DNA of 64,000 nt. Origin: Datisca glomerata (taxonomy: Eukaryota > Streptophyta > Magnoliopsida > Cucurbitales > Datiscaceae). The notes beneath the pieces are model-generated. The model was given only the letters and a program-made list of their open reading frames with translations, was not told the DNA's origin and did not search any database. The position numbers and the translations under genes are program-made. Each line of letters starts with the position of its first letter. Within the stretch, counting starts at the first letter, position 1. The stretch lies in contig QANY01011412.1 in assembly GCA_003255025.1 (NCBI GenBank), positions 62,001 to 126,000 of the forward strand. Direction: 5' to 3'. Below are positions 24,238 through 37,360 of the stretch, in pieces.

Positions 24238-27200
24238 TGTTGAAATTATGTCTATAAAGTTGAGTGTAATAACTATTTATGAGTAAACAGTTATTTCTTT
24301 GGCATTTATGTATTACTGAATTCTATGAATAAATTGAAAGTTTCCTTTAATTAAAGTGTGACTATAATTTACTTAATTCCTGAAACTATTATCAACATAA
24401 GAAGAGTAAAGACTAAGCGGTCTTCTAGACAAACTATTCTGAGACAGTTCAAAATATTATTCGCAGTCTTAGAATCGATTGAACAATCAAATTCAATTAT
24501 GTCTATTAGGTTGAATTAAAGGATATCGGACTTGGGGCATGGGAGTGGAGACTCTAATGGTTGACCTAGACATGTTGGAGTTACACAATTCACAGATATG
24601 TAATTTGTGACGAGATTACAAAAGTAACAATATCAATTTATGCTTTATTGATGAATATGTAAATAAATAAACCTGGCCAGGTACTCGATGAAATGAATCA
24701 TTGAATAAGATATGGTGAATTGTACGACACTTCACCGTTATGTCTTTTTTATTCACAATAAATAAATGAGTTAAGAAAATAATAACTGGAGGGCTAAAAT
24801 GATAATTTTACATCTCGTTCTTGTTACTGATATTCGTGAAGAGTAATATTATAAAATATTCTATAGACCGTGAAATGAAATTGTTTATTTGCACCAACAG
24901 AAAATGTAGCGTGCTGAATCGAGTGTTGATTCAGCATCGGACTTATGGTGGAGTCGTATAATGTCGGGATTAAATAGGTCAGAAATTTATAGAGATAAAT
25001 TGGCCGGATATTTGAATCTCTTAGCTTTATTCATGTGGGTTCATTCGGCCTCAAGAGTGCTCATAAGGACATGTGTAACGCCCTGATCTCTGAGGGTTAA
25101 ACATGCATGAAATTTCACAATTCAAAAATCCCCAATTCAATTAAAACCCTAATTTTGCCCTAATTTTAACGTTAAATAGTAGAAGCATAAAACTATTTTA
25201 AGAGAAAATTAACTCATTGATTTAAATTAAATGATTCATTAAACTGTAATAATGTCAAATACGAAAATTCATAAAACATGAAAATTCATAAAATTAATGA
25301 AACAACAGTAATTAAACTTGAAAATCTATTTCTAACATCATATAATCATAAACTGTGAAAAATCCCATATTCTCGCTGTCTATGGCAGCCCTCACTCCAG
25401 CTTCTTGCCATCACGTGCAACATATTTATCTATGGAGGGGTGAGTATTAAAAATACTCTGTAAGTAAACTCACATATTAATAAGCTTCACATGACAAAAA
25501 TGTAAACATATAACTGATGCAAATTTAATTTCGCACGTTCACTGGTCACATAAAATACTTGTAATAACACACTGATTTCATGGTTAACATATAACTTGAA
25601 CTTGTACTTATACATGCCGATACTTATACTTACTTGATCATAATTCGATTAGGCATATCCCTCGATTAAAAACCTAACCAGAACTAATTTCACAACTTGA
25701 ACTTGATATTGTAATATGAACGTGAACATGACAGATTGAGTGTCCTGAAATTTGATATCACTTAAAGTTATATGAACTTTAAGGACGCTAACATGAACAT
25801 GGTGACATCCAACCGTATAACTTGATAACATGACGTGAACAATCTAGTTAATTGATAACCAAGGGACATGACTAAGTTTATTTCTTATTTACTTATCATT
25901 GTACTTGAATTAATATTCATAATTCACATTATCACATATACATGGGTAAACATATAACTTGTTCATCAACATAAGCGATATAACTATTACATGTATAACT
26001 CAAAATATAATCATATATTACATGGTAATAATTTCACCGTGGTATGAAAAATAAATAAAACACTTTATCATAAGATTGAACATAAAAAAATAATAAAACA
26101 ATTTCACATTATATATTGTACATTTATAACATATAAACTGAATTATTATGTAAATCCACTTACCTGGAATGCTACGAATAAATTCAACAACTAATGACCT
26201 GAAATCGAAGGATCCCAGATCACAAAATAATCATATAATAACTACAATTATTAAATTAACTAGGAGGGTGAAATCTGATCAAAATGATTCAAACCGGTTC
26301 AATTAGGTTTGAGTGGTCTTAACCGATTTTGTTCTACTATAGATGTCTGGTTCGGTCTGTCAGAATCATTTCGGTCCGGTTCATGGTGGGTAAAAATATA
26401 GGTTGGATCAAAATCAGCTGGGTCGCAAGACCCAGTTGCAGGTAGTACAGAGAACAACGAAAGAATGAAAAACAGAGAGAAAAATAAAGAAAGCAAGTAA
26501 TTAAGCTTACCGAATGCAACAACAACGAAGCAAACTCCTACGATCCGACGAAAATTAACAAGGGGCTGCCAAAGAGATAACCAAAGATACGAAGGTAAAC
26601 ATGGATGAGTGCAGTGAGAGGTAAAGAATCCGAAAGAAACATAGGAGAAATGACAAGAATGAGAGAAAGAAAATAAAATGCCTTACCGGAATTGGTGGAT
26701 GGTGATGATGCAAGAATGATGGAACAAAGTAGAGACGAACAAAAATGTAAATTGATGGAAATTAGAAAGAAAAATTCAGATTGACGTGTTGACGTATTAG
26801 TAAAAAATTTAGATTCAATAGAAGAAGAAAAGAGAAGAAAATAGAAACGAGAAGCAAGGAGCTTACCGAAAACTAAGAACGACAATGATGTTGCGATGGC
26901 TAAAAAAAATAGAGACAAGAGGATACATATTGCAGGAATTAAAACAAAATTTCAGATTTGGTTATTCCAACTTTTAGATAGAAAAATCTAGGTTTAAAGA
27001 ATAGAAAAGAGGAAAAGAAGAAGAGAAGAAGGAAACAAGAAATTGCTTACCAATATCAATGTTGTAAGGCTGCCCAAGTTGAAACGAAGAAGATGAAGGT
27101 GAAGAATAGAGGCTTGTTGGAGAAGAAAATTGTAACAGAGAGGGGGGATAACACTAAATAGGAGAATGGTTCGTGCATTCAAAAGAAAAGGGGAGAGAGG

Positions 27201-28204
27201 GGTTGTGGGTGGTTGCTTATTTGATATAAAAAAAGATAGTGGGGGGAGATAGTTGAGAAAGAACACGTGATGTGGTGTGAGGGGAAACAAATGAGGTGGC
27301 TTACGATGTATGCACATATATTGTGTGAGTGGGGGTTCTAAATTATAAAATACCCTTTATTAAATACTTGGGTATCACAACATGAATGAGAAACAATGTC
27401 AGTTGGACCAAAAATGTGTTTTGGATCAATATACACTTCTCTAACCCATATGTAATGGGATTAGAGAAGACCAAAATTAATGTTCAAATTAATTAATTTA
27501 TTATTTTTTTAATTTATTAGATAATTAATAAATAAAATAAGTTAATTAATTAATTGACATGGATCAATTTAATTTATCAATTTAAATTGATGAATTTGGA
27601 TATAGTTTTGGCTCTAGAGGAGATGAAAAAATCATAGATAATATTGCACATGGAGATGAATTTCGGCAATTCAACATATAGGGGTATGTGTGTAAATTTT
27701 TTAATTATTATATAAGAGATTACATTAGGGTTGCATTCCTAGAACCATAATCATAGTGTGTGATTATTTAGAGCAGAAAATAGTTTTTTCCCCTCCTCCC
27801 TACAGTTGCCGCCGAAAACCATTAGAGGAAGAAGAAAAATTATTTTTTCTTCCTCAGTTGTTTAGAGAGCCCACACTACATTCCTAACAATATCCTTGCG
27901 AGATATACTTCTGAATCCTACGGGTGATTGTTAGTGTGAAGATCAATTGAAGTTCTGCGAATCTCAAGAACGAAGAACGCAAGACAAATAATTGGATCTT
28001 GTCAAATCAGTATTTCTCCAATACAAGAAAAGGTAGAATTATTTTTTTTATCTTTTCTCAATACGTTTATCTGAATATGTATGATCGTTGAGTGGTTTTA
28101 AATATTTGATTCGATTACATATTTTTTTTAAAATTTTTTGATATTCCATGCACAAACTTTTCGTGTTCATTAATTTTGTTCTAAATCTAAAACCTGATCC
28201 AACA
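24238..28204 (+). repeat. 3' LTR of the second copia element, split by insertion B
   Basis: It begins TGTTGAAATT directly after the polypurine-like tract that follows RNase H and ends GATCCAACA at 28204, giving the short inverse TGTTG...CAACA typical of copia LTRs. Without the 2306-bp insertion and its duplicated 5 bases it is about 1656 bp. A matching 5' LTR was not found upstream of the gag, so the right boundary is based on the terminal word only. Confidence 0.55.
25074..27379. mobile_element. LTR-like insertion B (probable solo LTR, 2306 bp)
   Basis: It starts TGTAACGCCCTGATCTC and ends TTGGGTATCACA, flanked by a perfect 5-bp target duplication ACATG (25069-25073 and 27380-27384). The start, several interior blocks (for example ACAACTAATGACYTG near 20968 and 26190, CTACGATCCGA near 21489 and 26537, GGGCTGCCA near 21513 and 26563) and the end show it is the same family as insertion A. 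The long minus-strand frames inside (26299-27317) are hydrophobic readings of an A/G-rich strand, not genes. Confidence 0.85.
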
Positions 28205-28830
28205 CTCTCCCATTGACGGCTAGAAATTTTCTTAGCCTGAGAATCTGCAAAACACAAACAAAAAATCGAAAGAACGAGGAGAACCAGGGGTGGTTTCATG
28301 GCCTAAGGGGCTCCGATACCTAAGTCAGTATCCTGATATAAATTTGACAGAGTTTCCTAACGGGAGAATAGCTTACCTCATTCTCTGACGTAAATGAAGG
28401 TCTTTATACCTGAAGGCTAGTAGGATGAAGCGCGTCGAAAAAGCCTTGCTGATATGACAGTTCGTCCTTGACATGACGGGCTGGAGGTGACATTTAATGT
28501 CCTTGTCCCCAAGATGCAATAAATATCGAGATGACTTGAAAGAGACATGCCTGACATGGGAGGTGGCGATTAGACGCCTGAACTAGGGGACGAATAGGAA
28601 GGTGCCACCTCGACTCCTACTTTCAGCGTGTAATGATGATGCTGACGTTGGATGGTTATCCGGACTTTCAGATCTTTAGCGAGTATTTATTTGCCACCTA
28701 TGAGCTCTGCTCTGCCCGACCTGCCTTTCTCATAGGTAGGTGAGGTCAGGTCGGGGAAGGCGCCTGACCGATAGCCTTCCCATATGACGGGGCGTGGCAC
28801 TGTTGGGACACATGTCTTTTTATCAGTCTC
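28205..28830 (-). repeat. Ty3/gypsy LTR fragment
   Basis: On the minus strand the order is typical of the downstream half of a gypsy LTR: a GC-rich upstream part, a TATA-like GGTATAAAGACC near 28405, then TCTGACG-type sequence and TACTGACTTAGGTATCGGAG near 28315-28335. Composition is much less AT-rich than the flanks. Only one copy is present in the window, and no partner or internal coding region is attached. Confidence 0.5.
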
Positions 28831-28859
28831 TAGGGAACACTCATAATCCCCTTTATCAC

Positions 28860-29480
28860 CCCCTCCTTTTTTTCACTTCAAAGTAAAGAAGAGTATTAAG
28901 GAATCAAATAGCGAATGCACTTATAGTTAAGACATGTCGTCAGGTCTTGCATCTCCTATCTAATGCAATTGACCGACTCGACAAATCCTTACTTCAATAA
29001 TGCCTCAAGACGCTATTTACCAATAAGAATACGAGAAAGGCACTACTTTTTTAAATTGAAGAAGACAAAGGGGTGAACGAGTGCTGTGGTAACAAGCCGT
29101 AAGAAAGATGAGCAGAGTGTTCCTGCAATAGCTATTTGCTTGGCCTTAGTTTTGGGTTGATCTCACAGTCCAATCAACCCCTTCATACTTCGATCCAATC
29201 GATCGATCTATCAAGAGGTTAATCTCTTTTGTTTAGGCCGGTAGCTTATCTCGGCACACCTCATTTTCTTTTGGACAAGGGAAGGGTAGCATAGCATTTA
29301 GCTTTAATACCTCAACCTTGATAATTTTTCCTTCTTTCTTCTTTTATATTTTATATTTTATAGTTTTATATGTTTTTTTCTAGTCCAAAGGAAAGCGGTA
29401 CATTGGCTTCTAATCAACGAGAGGTCGGTAATCAAATAAGAAAGAAAAAACATCTATAATAATAATAATAATCCAGGCAA
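28860..29480. other. Segment of unusual composition, possibly mitochondrial-derived
   Basis: Composition and word style change here: balanced bases, few homopolymers and stretches such as GTGAACGAGTGCTGTGG and AAAGCGGTACATTGGCTTC that look like plant mitochondrial intergenic DNA. No mitochondrial gene is recognisable, so this is inference from style only. An (ATA)n run ends it near 29470. Confidence 0.3.
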
Positions 29481-29623
29481 AATCGATGCGATTGGAAAGG
29501 ATTCAAATCCTCTACGAATTCCAACAGTAGAGGAATTCGTTCACAAATGATCGAACTCATTGGAAATCTCTCATAATTTGGAAATCAGCTACTGTTTAAA
29601 AATTCAACACTCGCTGAAAATAG

Positions 29624-29799
29624 AGTAATTCTACGTCGATCAAGTAATTGATGTTTTAAGTGATTAAGTGACGTGACAATCATTTTAAATTATTTTATCA
29701 AATCATTTTAATGAGTCATCAAACACCAATCAATAAATGATGGTCACATCAGTTGATCACTTAAAATTTGATCAATTACTTGGTCGGTGTAGAATTACT
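29624..29799. mobile_element. 176-bp fold-back MITE
   Basis: Nearly the whole unit is one inverted repeat: AGTAATTCTACGTCGATCAA at the left against TTGGTCGGTGTAGAATTACT at the right, continuing inward through AGTAATTGAT / ATCAATTACT, AAGTGAT / ATCACTT and GTGACAATCATTT / AAATGATGGTCAC. The ends are sharp but I could not define a target duplication with confidence. Confidence 0.7.
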
Positions 29800-31505
29800 C
29801 GTAAAAATATGTCTTTGAAGAAAAATCAGTTTTTTCTTTATTTAGTGAAGAAAATAATTCCATCTTAATACGTAGGAGTAGAAACAATATTACCACACGT
29901 TTACTAATTCTTTAGATTGAGTAGTCGGATTGAAACTTTAGATTAATGATTTGAATTTAGGATTTATAATATTATGTTTACTGTAAATTTTAATTATATT
30001 TGATCAGATGATTTGAATTATGTTATATTAGATAAATTTACTGTAATGTCATTCAAGTAATAAATTTTTGGTTTACGTGATGACTTCAAAATGATAGTTT
30101 TGATTTCATACATTAAATCTAAAAAATATTTGAATTTAGATTTTGACTTTCTCATTTTTTGTTCGATTTGAAATCCATAAAAATTTAGATTTCAAATCCA
30201 ATGATATAGCTGATCTCACACAAACTTTTAAATCTCTTTTAGAAAAAATATATTTTTGATCCTCTAACTTTCTCTAATGTTCCCAAGTGAACTTTAACTT
30301 TTAAATTAAATATTTTTAATCTTTTAACTTTAAAAAATATATATACGTGTTGTCCCATCTAACACCATTAATAATCTGTTAAATTTATTGACATGGACGC
30401 GGACTCGATGATGACGATGCTGACTGAGTGATGCTTGAATCCTATTAGATTTTTCCTACTTGGCTGCGTCCTCCATGTCCGCCTCTTCCAAGATTGAATT
30501 CTGGATCAACCACCTCACTAATTATTAAACAAACTGATATCTTCATGTTTCTTCTTGGATATGTTCTTAGCCATTAGTACCAAATTTGCTGCTGAATCGT
30601 GAATGGCGGAGTTCCCTTTAATTTAAGAGAAGCAAGCTGTGATTATTTATAAACGTTTACCCATATTTAACACGAGAAATTAAATAGCAGTCTTAACTTT
30701 TAATAACTTTCATACTTGGGTCTTCCTGCCATGATAATCGCCAAGCCAAGCCAACCCTCTTTACCATCTTTCTTATACCTGCTCTGTTTTATAAGCCGAA
30801 ATTGTAGTAAAAATACCCATTTATTTTATTGGGCTTCAACTCCAAGTAGGTGTGCGTTTTGCTTGAGAGAATTGAGAATATTGGAGAGTGAGAGAATGAC
30901 CAATTAAGATTCCAATTCTCCTTGTAAGGATTATGTAATGTGTAATTGGGAATTTAAGTACTCTGCTAATTGCGTTTTTGGCCATCTTAGGAGGAGAACA
31001 TTCACCGGAAGCATCGAAAGTTCTAGCGTGAATACACGTGGACACGATAGCCGGAGCAATCATCCAACTCCGCCGCCTATGTCACGCCACAGTCCGGAAT
31101 TGCTGCCAACATATACTTTCTCTGTACCCAATCAACGTACTGTCATCACCCAATCAACGTCTACGTCGGTAAATTCAACGGATTACTCAACGGTGTTAGA
31201 CGAGAGGACCACAGAGAAACATTTTAAAATCATCATGAACATGGAAGATAAAACTAGTAGAAATATAAAACGAATGAGGAAAGAAACAATAACTATAATA
31301 CACAAGAATAATTTTTCTTTTTATATTATTAGTTTTATGAACATATAAATTTTGAATGGGAAAGGGAAAGAATTTTTGGGTTTTTGATTCAGTTTACATG
31401 TATCCTCATGATCCAAGTTTTAGCAACTTGCCTCTAGTAGGGTAACATAGCAATTAGAATTCGTTGTCAGATCATCATTCTTCATTCCCAAATCAGCTGC
31501 TGCCA
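29800..31505. other. No confident gene; AT-rich spacer with unsupported ORFs
   Basis: 29800-30600 is AT-rich and featureless. 30600-31350 is somewhat more balanced and has overlapping frames on both strands (for example 30938-31348 plus and 30836-31063 minus), but none has a family resemblance, a domain or a plausible splice pattern. 31350-31505 is the probable 3' untranslated side of the EDR2-like gene. Confidence 0.4.
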
Positions 31506-34500
31506 CTAATTGGTGACAATAGTAGGTATTCGGCCATCGTTTACAAAGTCAATCTTATTCAATCGCACACAGCACAGGACTTGCTCTGGCAATTCTTCTG
31601 GTTTTTGTGCCTGTCAATGTTTTCGCAATAAACACCGGGTTTTATTTTTCGTCTGTTCAATATTTATAGAATTTATTCCAAACTCGTAAGTTAACCGACT
31701 CTAGTAGTTGAAAGGATAGAGAGTTTGTTGATCAGTGAAAGTGAAGGGAAAAATGTATGCAATGATAAAAGCGAAATAAATTATCCTCCTGTTTATAGAT
31801 GACGGCTTCATTTTTAATCTAAATTATGTTGCAAGATAACAAGCTTACCTGAATTGTCAAACCCAGATCAAGTATCCCATACTTCAAACGATCTCGGAAG
31901 GATTCAAGTCCTTTCCTAGATATGTAGCTGAATCTATGTATATCCAGGTCAATCTCAAAGTAATTGAGTCCCTGGAAACACCAGAGATTTGTGCAGAGTT
32001 AGTTTAAGGATTATTGCTAAAGCCTGATAGTTGTTTAGAAACTTAATAAGAAAATTGTAAGATAGCTAAAATGGAATAATGTTTTCAGTTGAATTTAGGC
32101 ACCTGATGAAAAACAGAGTGGCATACCTTTCAATGTATATAATCAGTAGACGTTATATTTCAATGTGGTATATTTGCTAACATCATGCATGCTAATATGA
32201 ACAAGATGATTAACTAACCTAAAATGGGAAAAAGAGAATCACGGAAAAAAGTAAAATATAATTGACACTCTATATACTTTGAATTGGTATTCATTCGATC
32301 CACAAAACTGTGACACAAGGCTAAAGAACCTGGCAGCAAAAGCAGGAGTTCTTTTCTTCGGTATGCTAGAGCCCTATAGTAATTGCAAGACAAAATGAAG
32401 ATATGAAATGATCCTTTACCTTAAAAAAACTGTGCTGTGGCCGTGATAGCACTGGCTTGTCCTTATAAGCATGTATAAGCTTCCTTTCAGTGGAACTCAA
32501 CCCGAGTTCCTCAGGGTTAACCACCCCGGCCATTATTTTTAACCGTTCTCTGAAAGGAACCATGGACTCCTTTGCAAATCCTTTAACCTTTTCCATCTCA
32601 TCCTCAACCAATCTCTGCAGAAACAATTTAAATTCCAAAAAAGTATTAGAGATAGAAAGAAGGTGACCAAGCCAGATATAATGCAATATTTCAGAGAAGT
32701 AGGAATTGTAAAGAGAATATCAATGTCTTAAACAAGAAACATCACTTGCAATGTAACAGATGGGGAGCTGACTAAACTACCAGAGTTACATAGTTGACGT
32801 CAAGGAGCTGGAGGACCGTGGTTAATGGCCTTTAGTATCTGATGAATCCATTTAATCTTCTCGAAAGAAGGAAAGCTAAATTATCTTATTTCTAGACAAC
32901 AAAAGGCAATAACAGTCGGAGCTAATGCCATTTCACCAAATGAATTTCTTTATTTCACTAACAAGGTGTTCAGAGCGCCTTGACCAAAATATTATATTAT
33001 ATTTTCAACCTGGTCTGAGAAGAAGCCCAGCAAACAAAAAGAAATTGGTTTATCTACAAGAGAGACTGAGAAAGCGAAAAAAAAATGCCAGAGTACAGCT
33101 ATGTGAAAATACACGTTTAAGGTAATAGAGGATACAGCTGCAAGTGACGCTAAATAGAGATAAGTGTTTATTTTGCAAAGTTGAAGGCAGAGAGTCTATC
33201 TTTGGCTCAAGGTAGCAGAGACCATGATAGAAAAGAGGCACACCTAGAAAATGATTTCGTTTTGCTCCAGAAATTTATAGCATGGATTTGCATTTTGATG
33301 TAAAAATAAACATAGATATAACTTAAAATGTTGGTGGGAGCTACCTTAATGCTGTCCTGGAAATGATGAGAGATCTCCTTATCAAAATTCTCTGATACTT
33401 TAAAATACAATACAAGACTCATGCCCTCCCCATTGCAATCACCCAAAAACATAGTAGCAGGATAAGTAGGAAGCTGCAAGATGAAAAAAGGAATATCTCA
33501 TTACTCATAAGAACCCATGAGGCTAAGTAAATTGCAATTTTGTTGTCTTATAACCACCTACAAAACAGGAAATCATTTTTTGAAAATTAAAGAACACATA
33601 ATTCTCTTAAACTTTCTTCCTCAAATTGAAAGGCATGTAACTCTTGCCACTGGAAAGCTATATCTGTAGAAAAAAATATCCTACTGATTTCACGAATCAA
33701 AATTAAGAGCACAGATAGGTGCTTCTGCAGATGGGGACAAACCTGTATGTTAACAATTAAGAGCGACGGTACTATCTCGTGTGCTTTCACGGAAGGAAGT
33801 TCTATGTACTGTGCAATGTGATTTATCTTGTGGGGGCAGACATATAAGTCCACACCAATTGGTACATATGGGCTGCAATTTGCAGCATGGTACTTCTGTT
33901 TGTCTCTGAATAAAACATTGTTCATGTTTAGTAGTCAAAACGTAAAATAACAATTGTATGTGTGCACAATATTGCAAGGAAGGGACAAGAAGACCCTCAA
34001 TGACATGCCTGAAATAGTTTTCTCCCCGAAGCTTAAAAACTGAAGGTGAAACAGCAGACCAACTTCCTGGACTTAGCTTGTCTCCCTTTGCACATGGAAT
34101 ACAAAATCCAGCCCTCGGGCGATATAAAAATCTTTCAGATGCACCTGCCCATCCCTAAATTTTCTTAGGATTTTCCAATCGGGCATATGAGCCAGCAATT
34201 ATCTCTAAACACTTCTACGATACAATTAGCAAGGTTGACGAAAGTTGAGTCAACAAATTACATTTAAGTGTCAGATGATGCTGGCATTTATGGATGTGAT
34301 ACTTTTAGACTGTAAAGGCTAATTTGCTTCAAATCATAAAATATATCTCGAGGTCTGTCGTCTGCATTAATTGGCAAAAGTAATTTTATCACGCATCATG
34401 AAAGTTAAAATAGTTTTATGAATACTCAGTATCTCTGCTGCAACAAACTTGATGCAAAAATGACTTCCCAATTATAATTCGAGCTCCGCAGGGAACAAAA

Positions 34501-35404
34501 AAAAATTGTGCACTTACAAAACTCAGTGATTTCATCTCCATCAACTGATTTCCTCTTAACAGAAAGCATGATAACTGTTGATTGCTTCCTCTGTGAAGAT
34601 GGGGGAGTTGAAGGCTGGTTCTGGTCATTGAAACTGATTGAAGGAAGCAGACGAGGTAAGCAAGACTTCAGATTGCTTTCTTGACTCCTGTCTCCGAAGT
34701 CATGTGTACCTCCATCAATTTTCAGATAACTTTCATAAAACCCCTCATATTTAGACCTGCTATCTACAAAGCATGATGCACTTTCATACTGGAGCAAATG
34801 AGGATTCGGGATATTCATTGTATTGCATACCAAAGGAAAACCATCTAGCAGCACATAATAGAAAGTAATACAGTCAGCTACCAATCACAAAGTTAAAGCA
34901 CAAAACATGTTAAACGAGATTAACAGAGCAATGTTACCTCCAGGAACACTACTGAAGTCGTCATCTGAATCCGAGTCCAAAATGCTAACAGAGTCAAACC
35001 ATGCTTCCTCTTGGCACATTCCTGTATACAGTTCAGTTTAAAGAGAAAGCTTAGTAACTTAACAAAAGATACTTGTGATCTTCTAAAGATTATATTCGAG
35101 TTACACTTGTTAGAGAAAGAAGGTAGGTACCATTTGTTTCAATTTGACTGTGGTTCCATTGCAGCTCTGTGAGATGAAATGTCAGGTTAGAAACCTCTGA
35201 TCGCCTGCAGGTCGTTGTAGCGCCGTCGAGATGAACAAACTCACTGACAGAAAAATCTCTTACATGATTTCCAGCATCACAAATGCCTTTCAAAGGAGCA
35301 TCAGCAATGGATGCAAAAATCTTTCCCCGCCATTTGCCAGTACAACGAAAATACTTCCCATGTGGTCTGGTCCTTTTATTTGATTTTGAGGTGCAGGCAC
35401 CCAT
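31506..35404 (-). CDS. EDR2-like protein with DUF1336/EDR2_C domain, 9 coding exons
   Basis: Coding exons on the minus strand: 35131-35404, 34938-35021, 34518-34844, 34009-34144, 33743-33905, 33345-33473, 32420-32614, 31849-31971 and 31506-31610. They total 1536 bases (511 residues plus TAG) with agreeing phases and no internal stop. The N-terminus MGACTS fits N-myristoylation at Gly2 and palmitoylation at Cys4. An acidic Ser/Asp patch ([10 protein letters not shown]) lies near residues 106-115. The EDR2_C domain fills the C-terminal half: [102 protein letters not shown]. Arabidopsis EDR2 restrains salicylate-linked defence and cell death but also has PH and START domains; this shorter form lacks them, so its exact role is unknown. 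The donor of intron 4 is GC (34007-34008); the other introns are GT-AG. The ATG at 35404 matches the family start. Confidence 0.93.
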
Positions 35405-37360
35405 AGTGGAAATTATGCTCAACAGACCAGCACAGTGGTTTCGAACTCTTCCAAAAACAAGGAACCTACCAATCATCAAGCCAAAAAAACCAAACAAAAA
35501 AATTATAAGAGAGAGGAACAGAAGAAACACTAGCAAAATGATAAATAAGAAAAATATATGTAAATGCAGAATTTTTATACTGTCCCTCCAAGTTTCTTCT
35601 TTATTTAGGAGCCAAATGAAGCCAGATGTTGTGAAATACAGAATGGAAGAATGTAGTAGAAATGTAGAATAAGAGTATTGCAGAATACCTAAACTAATGA
35701 TAAATTTCAAGTATAAAGCAGGCCGAAAGACCTTGACTCTAATAACAAGTAATAGGGTAAGGTGCATGTTAACTCTTACAATCAACAACCAAATACCAAA
35801 TATTTAGTGAGTTGCAAATATAAGGTCCATATTATGACGACAAACATAGATATGATCATCTCCCTTGTCCCAGCATTAACATGGTGGGAATGAAAATGAG
35901 TTAGCATATGAGACACAATGGTCCTTCTATATTTTTAACAAGTTTTACTTGTACCCACTTTAAAATGCAGCTTTCCAATAATTCATGCATTCGGATAGTA
36001 AATTGTGTTCCTCAACGAAAAACTAGTAAAGTTAACAAACAAGGAGGGTTTTACGTTAACAAGAAAAGCAAGGTTGAAGGAGTACTATAACTCAAATATC
36101 GAGATTACTAGTGTCTATGCAGAACTTCATAGATGTAACATATCATAAGAGAGAGCCGATATTTTCCCCTTTTCCCTGCTTCCAACTCACAGAACTTCTC
36201 TTGTTAACAACTGCAAACTACAAATATGCGTCCAGATAAACCCCAATCTATAATTTGCATGACAGCTTATTACCTTTGCCCTACCCTCTAAAGCTTATAT
36301 ACCTCCTTAGTTCATAATTAATAACTAAGAAAATAAACCTTATATAAAAACTTGAATAAAAAAAATCAAGGAAAGCAATATTGCGACGACAAATGGAAAG
36401 CAAGCTTCCTTACGTCAAGATCCATGTATCTGTAATCTCATAACAGCGAAAAATATTTCTGCTGTTTCAATCCAAAGATTCCAAACACATACCTTCCACG
36501 TTAAATGCATTTAAATGCATTCCAGCGAAGACCCTTCACCTCACTCTCGCTAACGTCCAGAGGCAAGACGCGATGTGCTGATCAGAAAATCTGATTCTGC
36601 CTTGTGAAAATTACATTTGGTTAACGACACAACCACACTGGATAATCATATACAATATTTGGATAAAAAACCTGAAGATAATTAAATTGTTAATTTTCAC
36701 CAAATATCAAATATCAAATGCAAACTGAAATGTACATAAAGCAGTACAAAAAAATTACAACATCAGAATTCCCACTTATATACTCAAATAAAAAGCAAAA
36801 CACAAAAAGGCTAAAAAGAAATTTCTAATATCCTTTTGAATTTATTCTAAACATATATTTGTCTTTTTCAAGTAGTACGAGCGTCCAAAGTAGTTATAAT
36901 GCAATTAGAAAATTAACGTAACAATAAATGCAATCATGTAAAACAAAAACATTAAACCCTACGCAAAAAGAAGGAGATACGATCCGTCTTGAGGAAATGT
37001 ATCGACAAAAAATCTTTAGAAAGGTAAAAATTTGAGACGCGGAGAATTATAAGGTTGAACTTATCATAAATGAGATATGTTTTGTTTTCAACTTCTCTTG
37101 CAAATAATTACCGTAACGACTGTAAAGATAAGCGGAATGCCAATTGAGAACCTGCGAAAAATGGTTCGAGAGAGAGAGAGACCTGAGGATGGAGAAGAGG
37201 CGAAGTCCGGCATGAATGAATGAGGAATCGTCGTTCCAAGTGAGGAACTCCGATTCCTCTCTCTTCCTTTTTCTCTGAAGTTTCTCTCTCAAATATGAGA
37301 ATGAGAATTCTGATTCAGCAGAGAGAAATAGAGGAGAGAGAGGAACAAGAAGAAAACCCA
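35405..37360 (-). promoter_or_regulatory. Likely 5' untranslated region and leader intron of the EDR2-like gene
   Basis: No coding exon of the gene lies upstream of 35404. On the minus strand, 37360-37180 is a CT-rich, leader-like block ending in TCCATCCTCAG|GTCTCTCTC (donor candidate near 37183), and TGTTTTTGGAAG just upstream of the ATG could be an acceptor. This suggests a long leader intron over the AT-rich 35450-37180 stretch. The frames seen in this interval have no family resemblance. Transcript evidence would be needed to set the ends. Confidence 0.35.

Noticed and set aside
26299..27317. Several hydrophobic minus-strand ORFs that look like membrane proteins
   Set aside because: They are readings of a purine-rich strand inside the LTR-like insertion B; no domain and no equivalent open frame in insertion A.
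28048..28299. Minus-strand ORF starting with a signal-peptide-like hydrophobic stretch
   Set aside because: It begins in gypsy LTR-type sequence and crosses the end of the copia LTR at 28204, so it is a chance fusion of two repeats.
30836..31348. Overlapping ORFs of 75 and 136 codons on opposite strands
   Set aside because: No family resemblance, no splice structure and no conservation signal visible; kept only as an unsupported region.
35283..35672. 129-codon plus-strand ORF
   Set aside because: Antisense of the first coding exon of the EDR2-like gene plus intron sequence.
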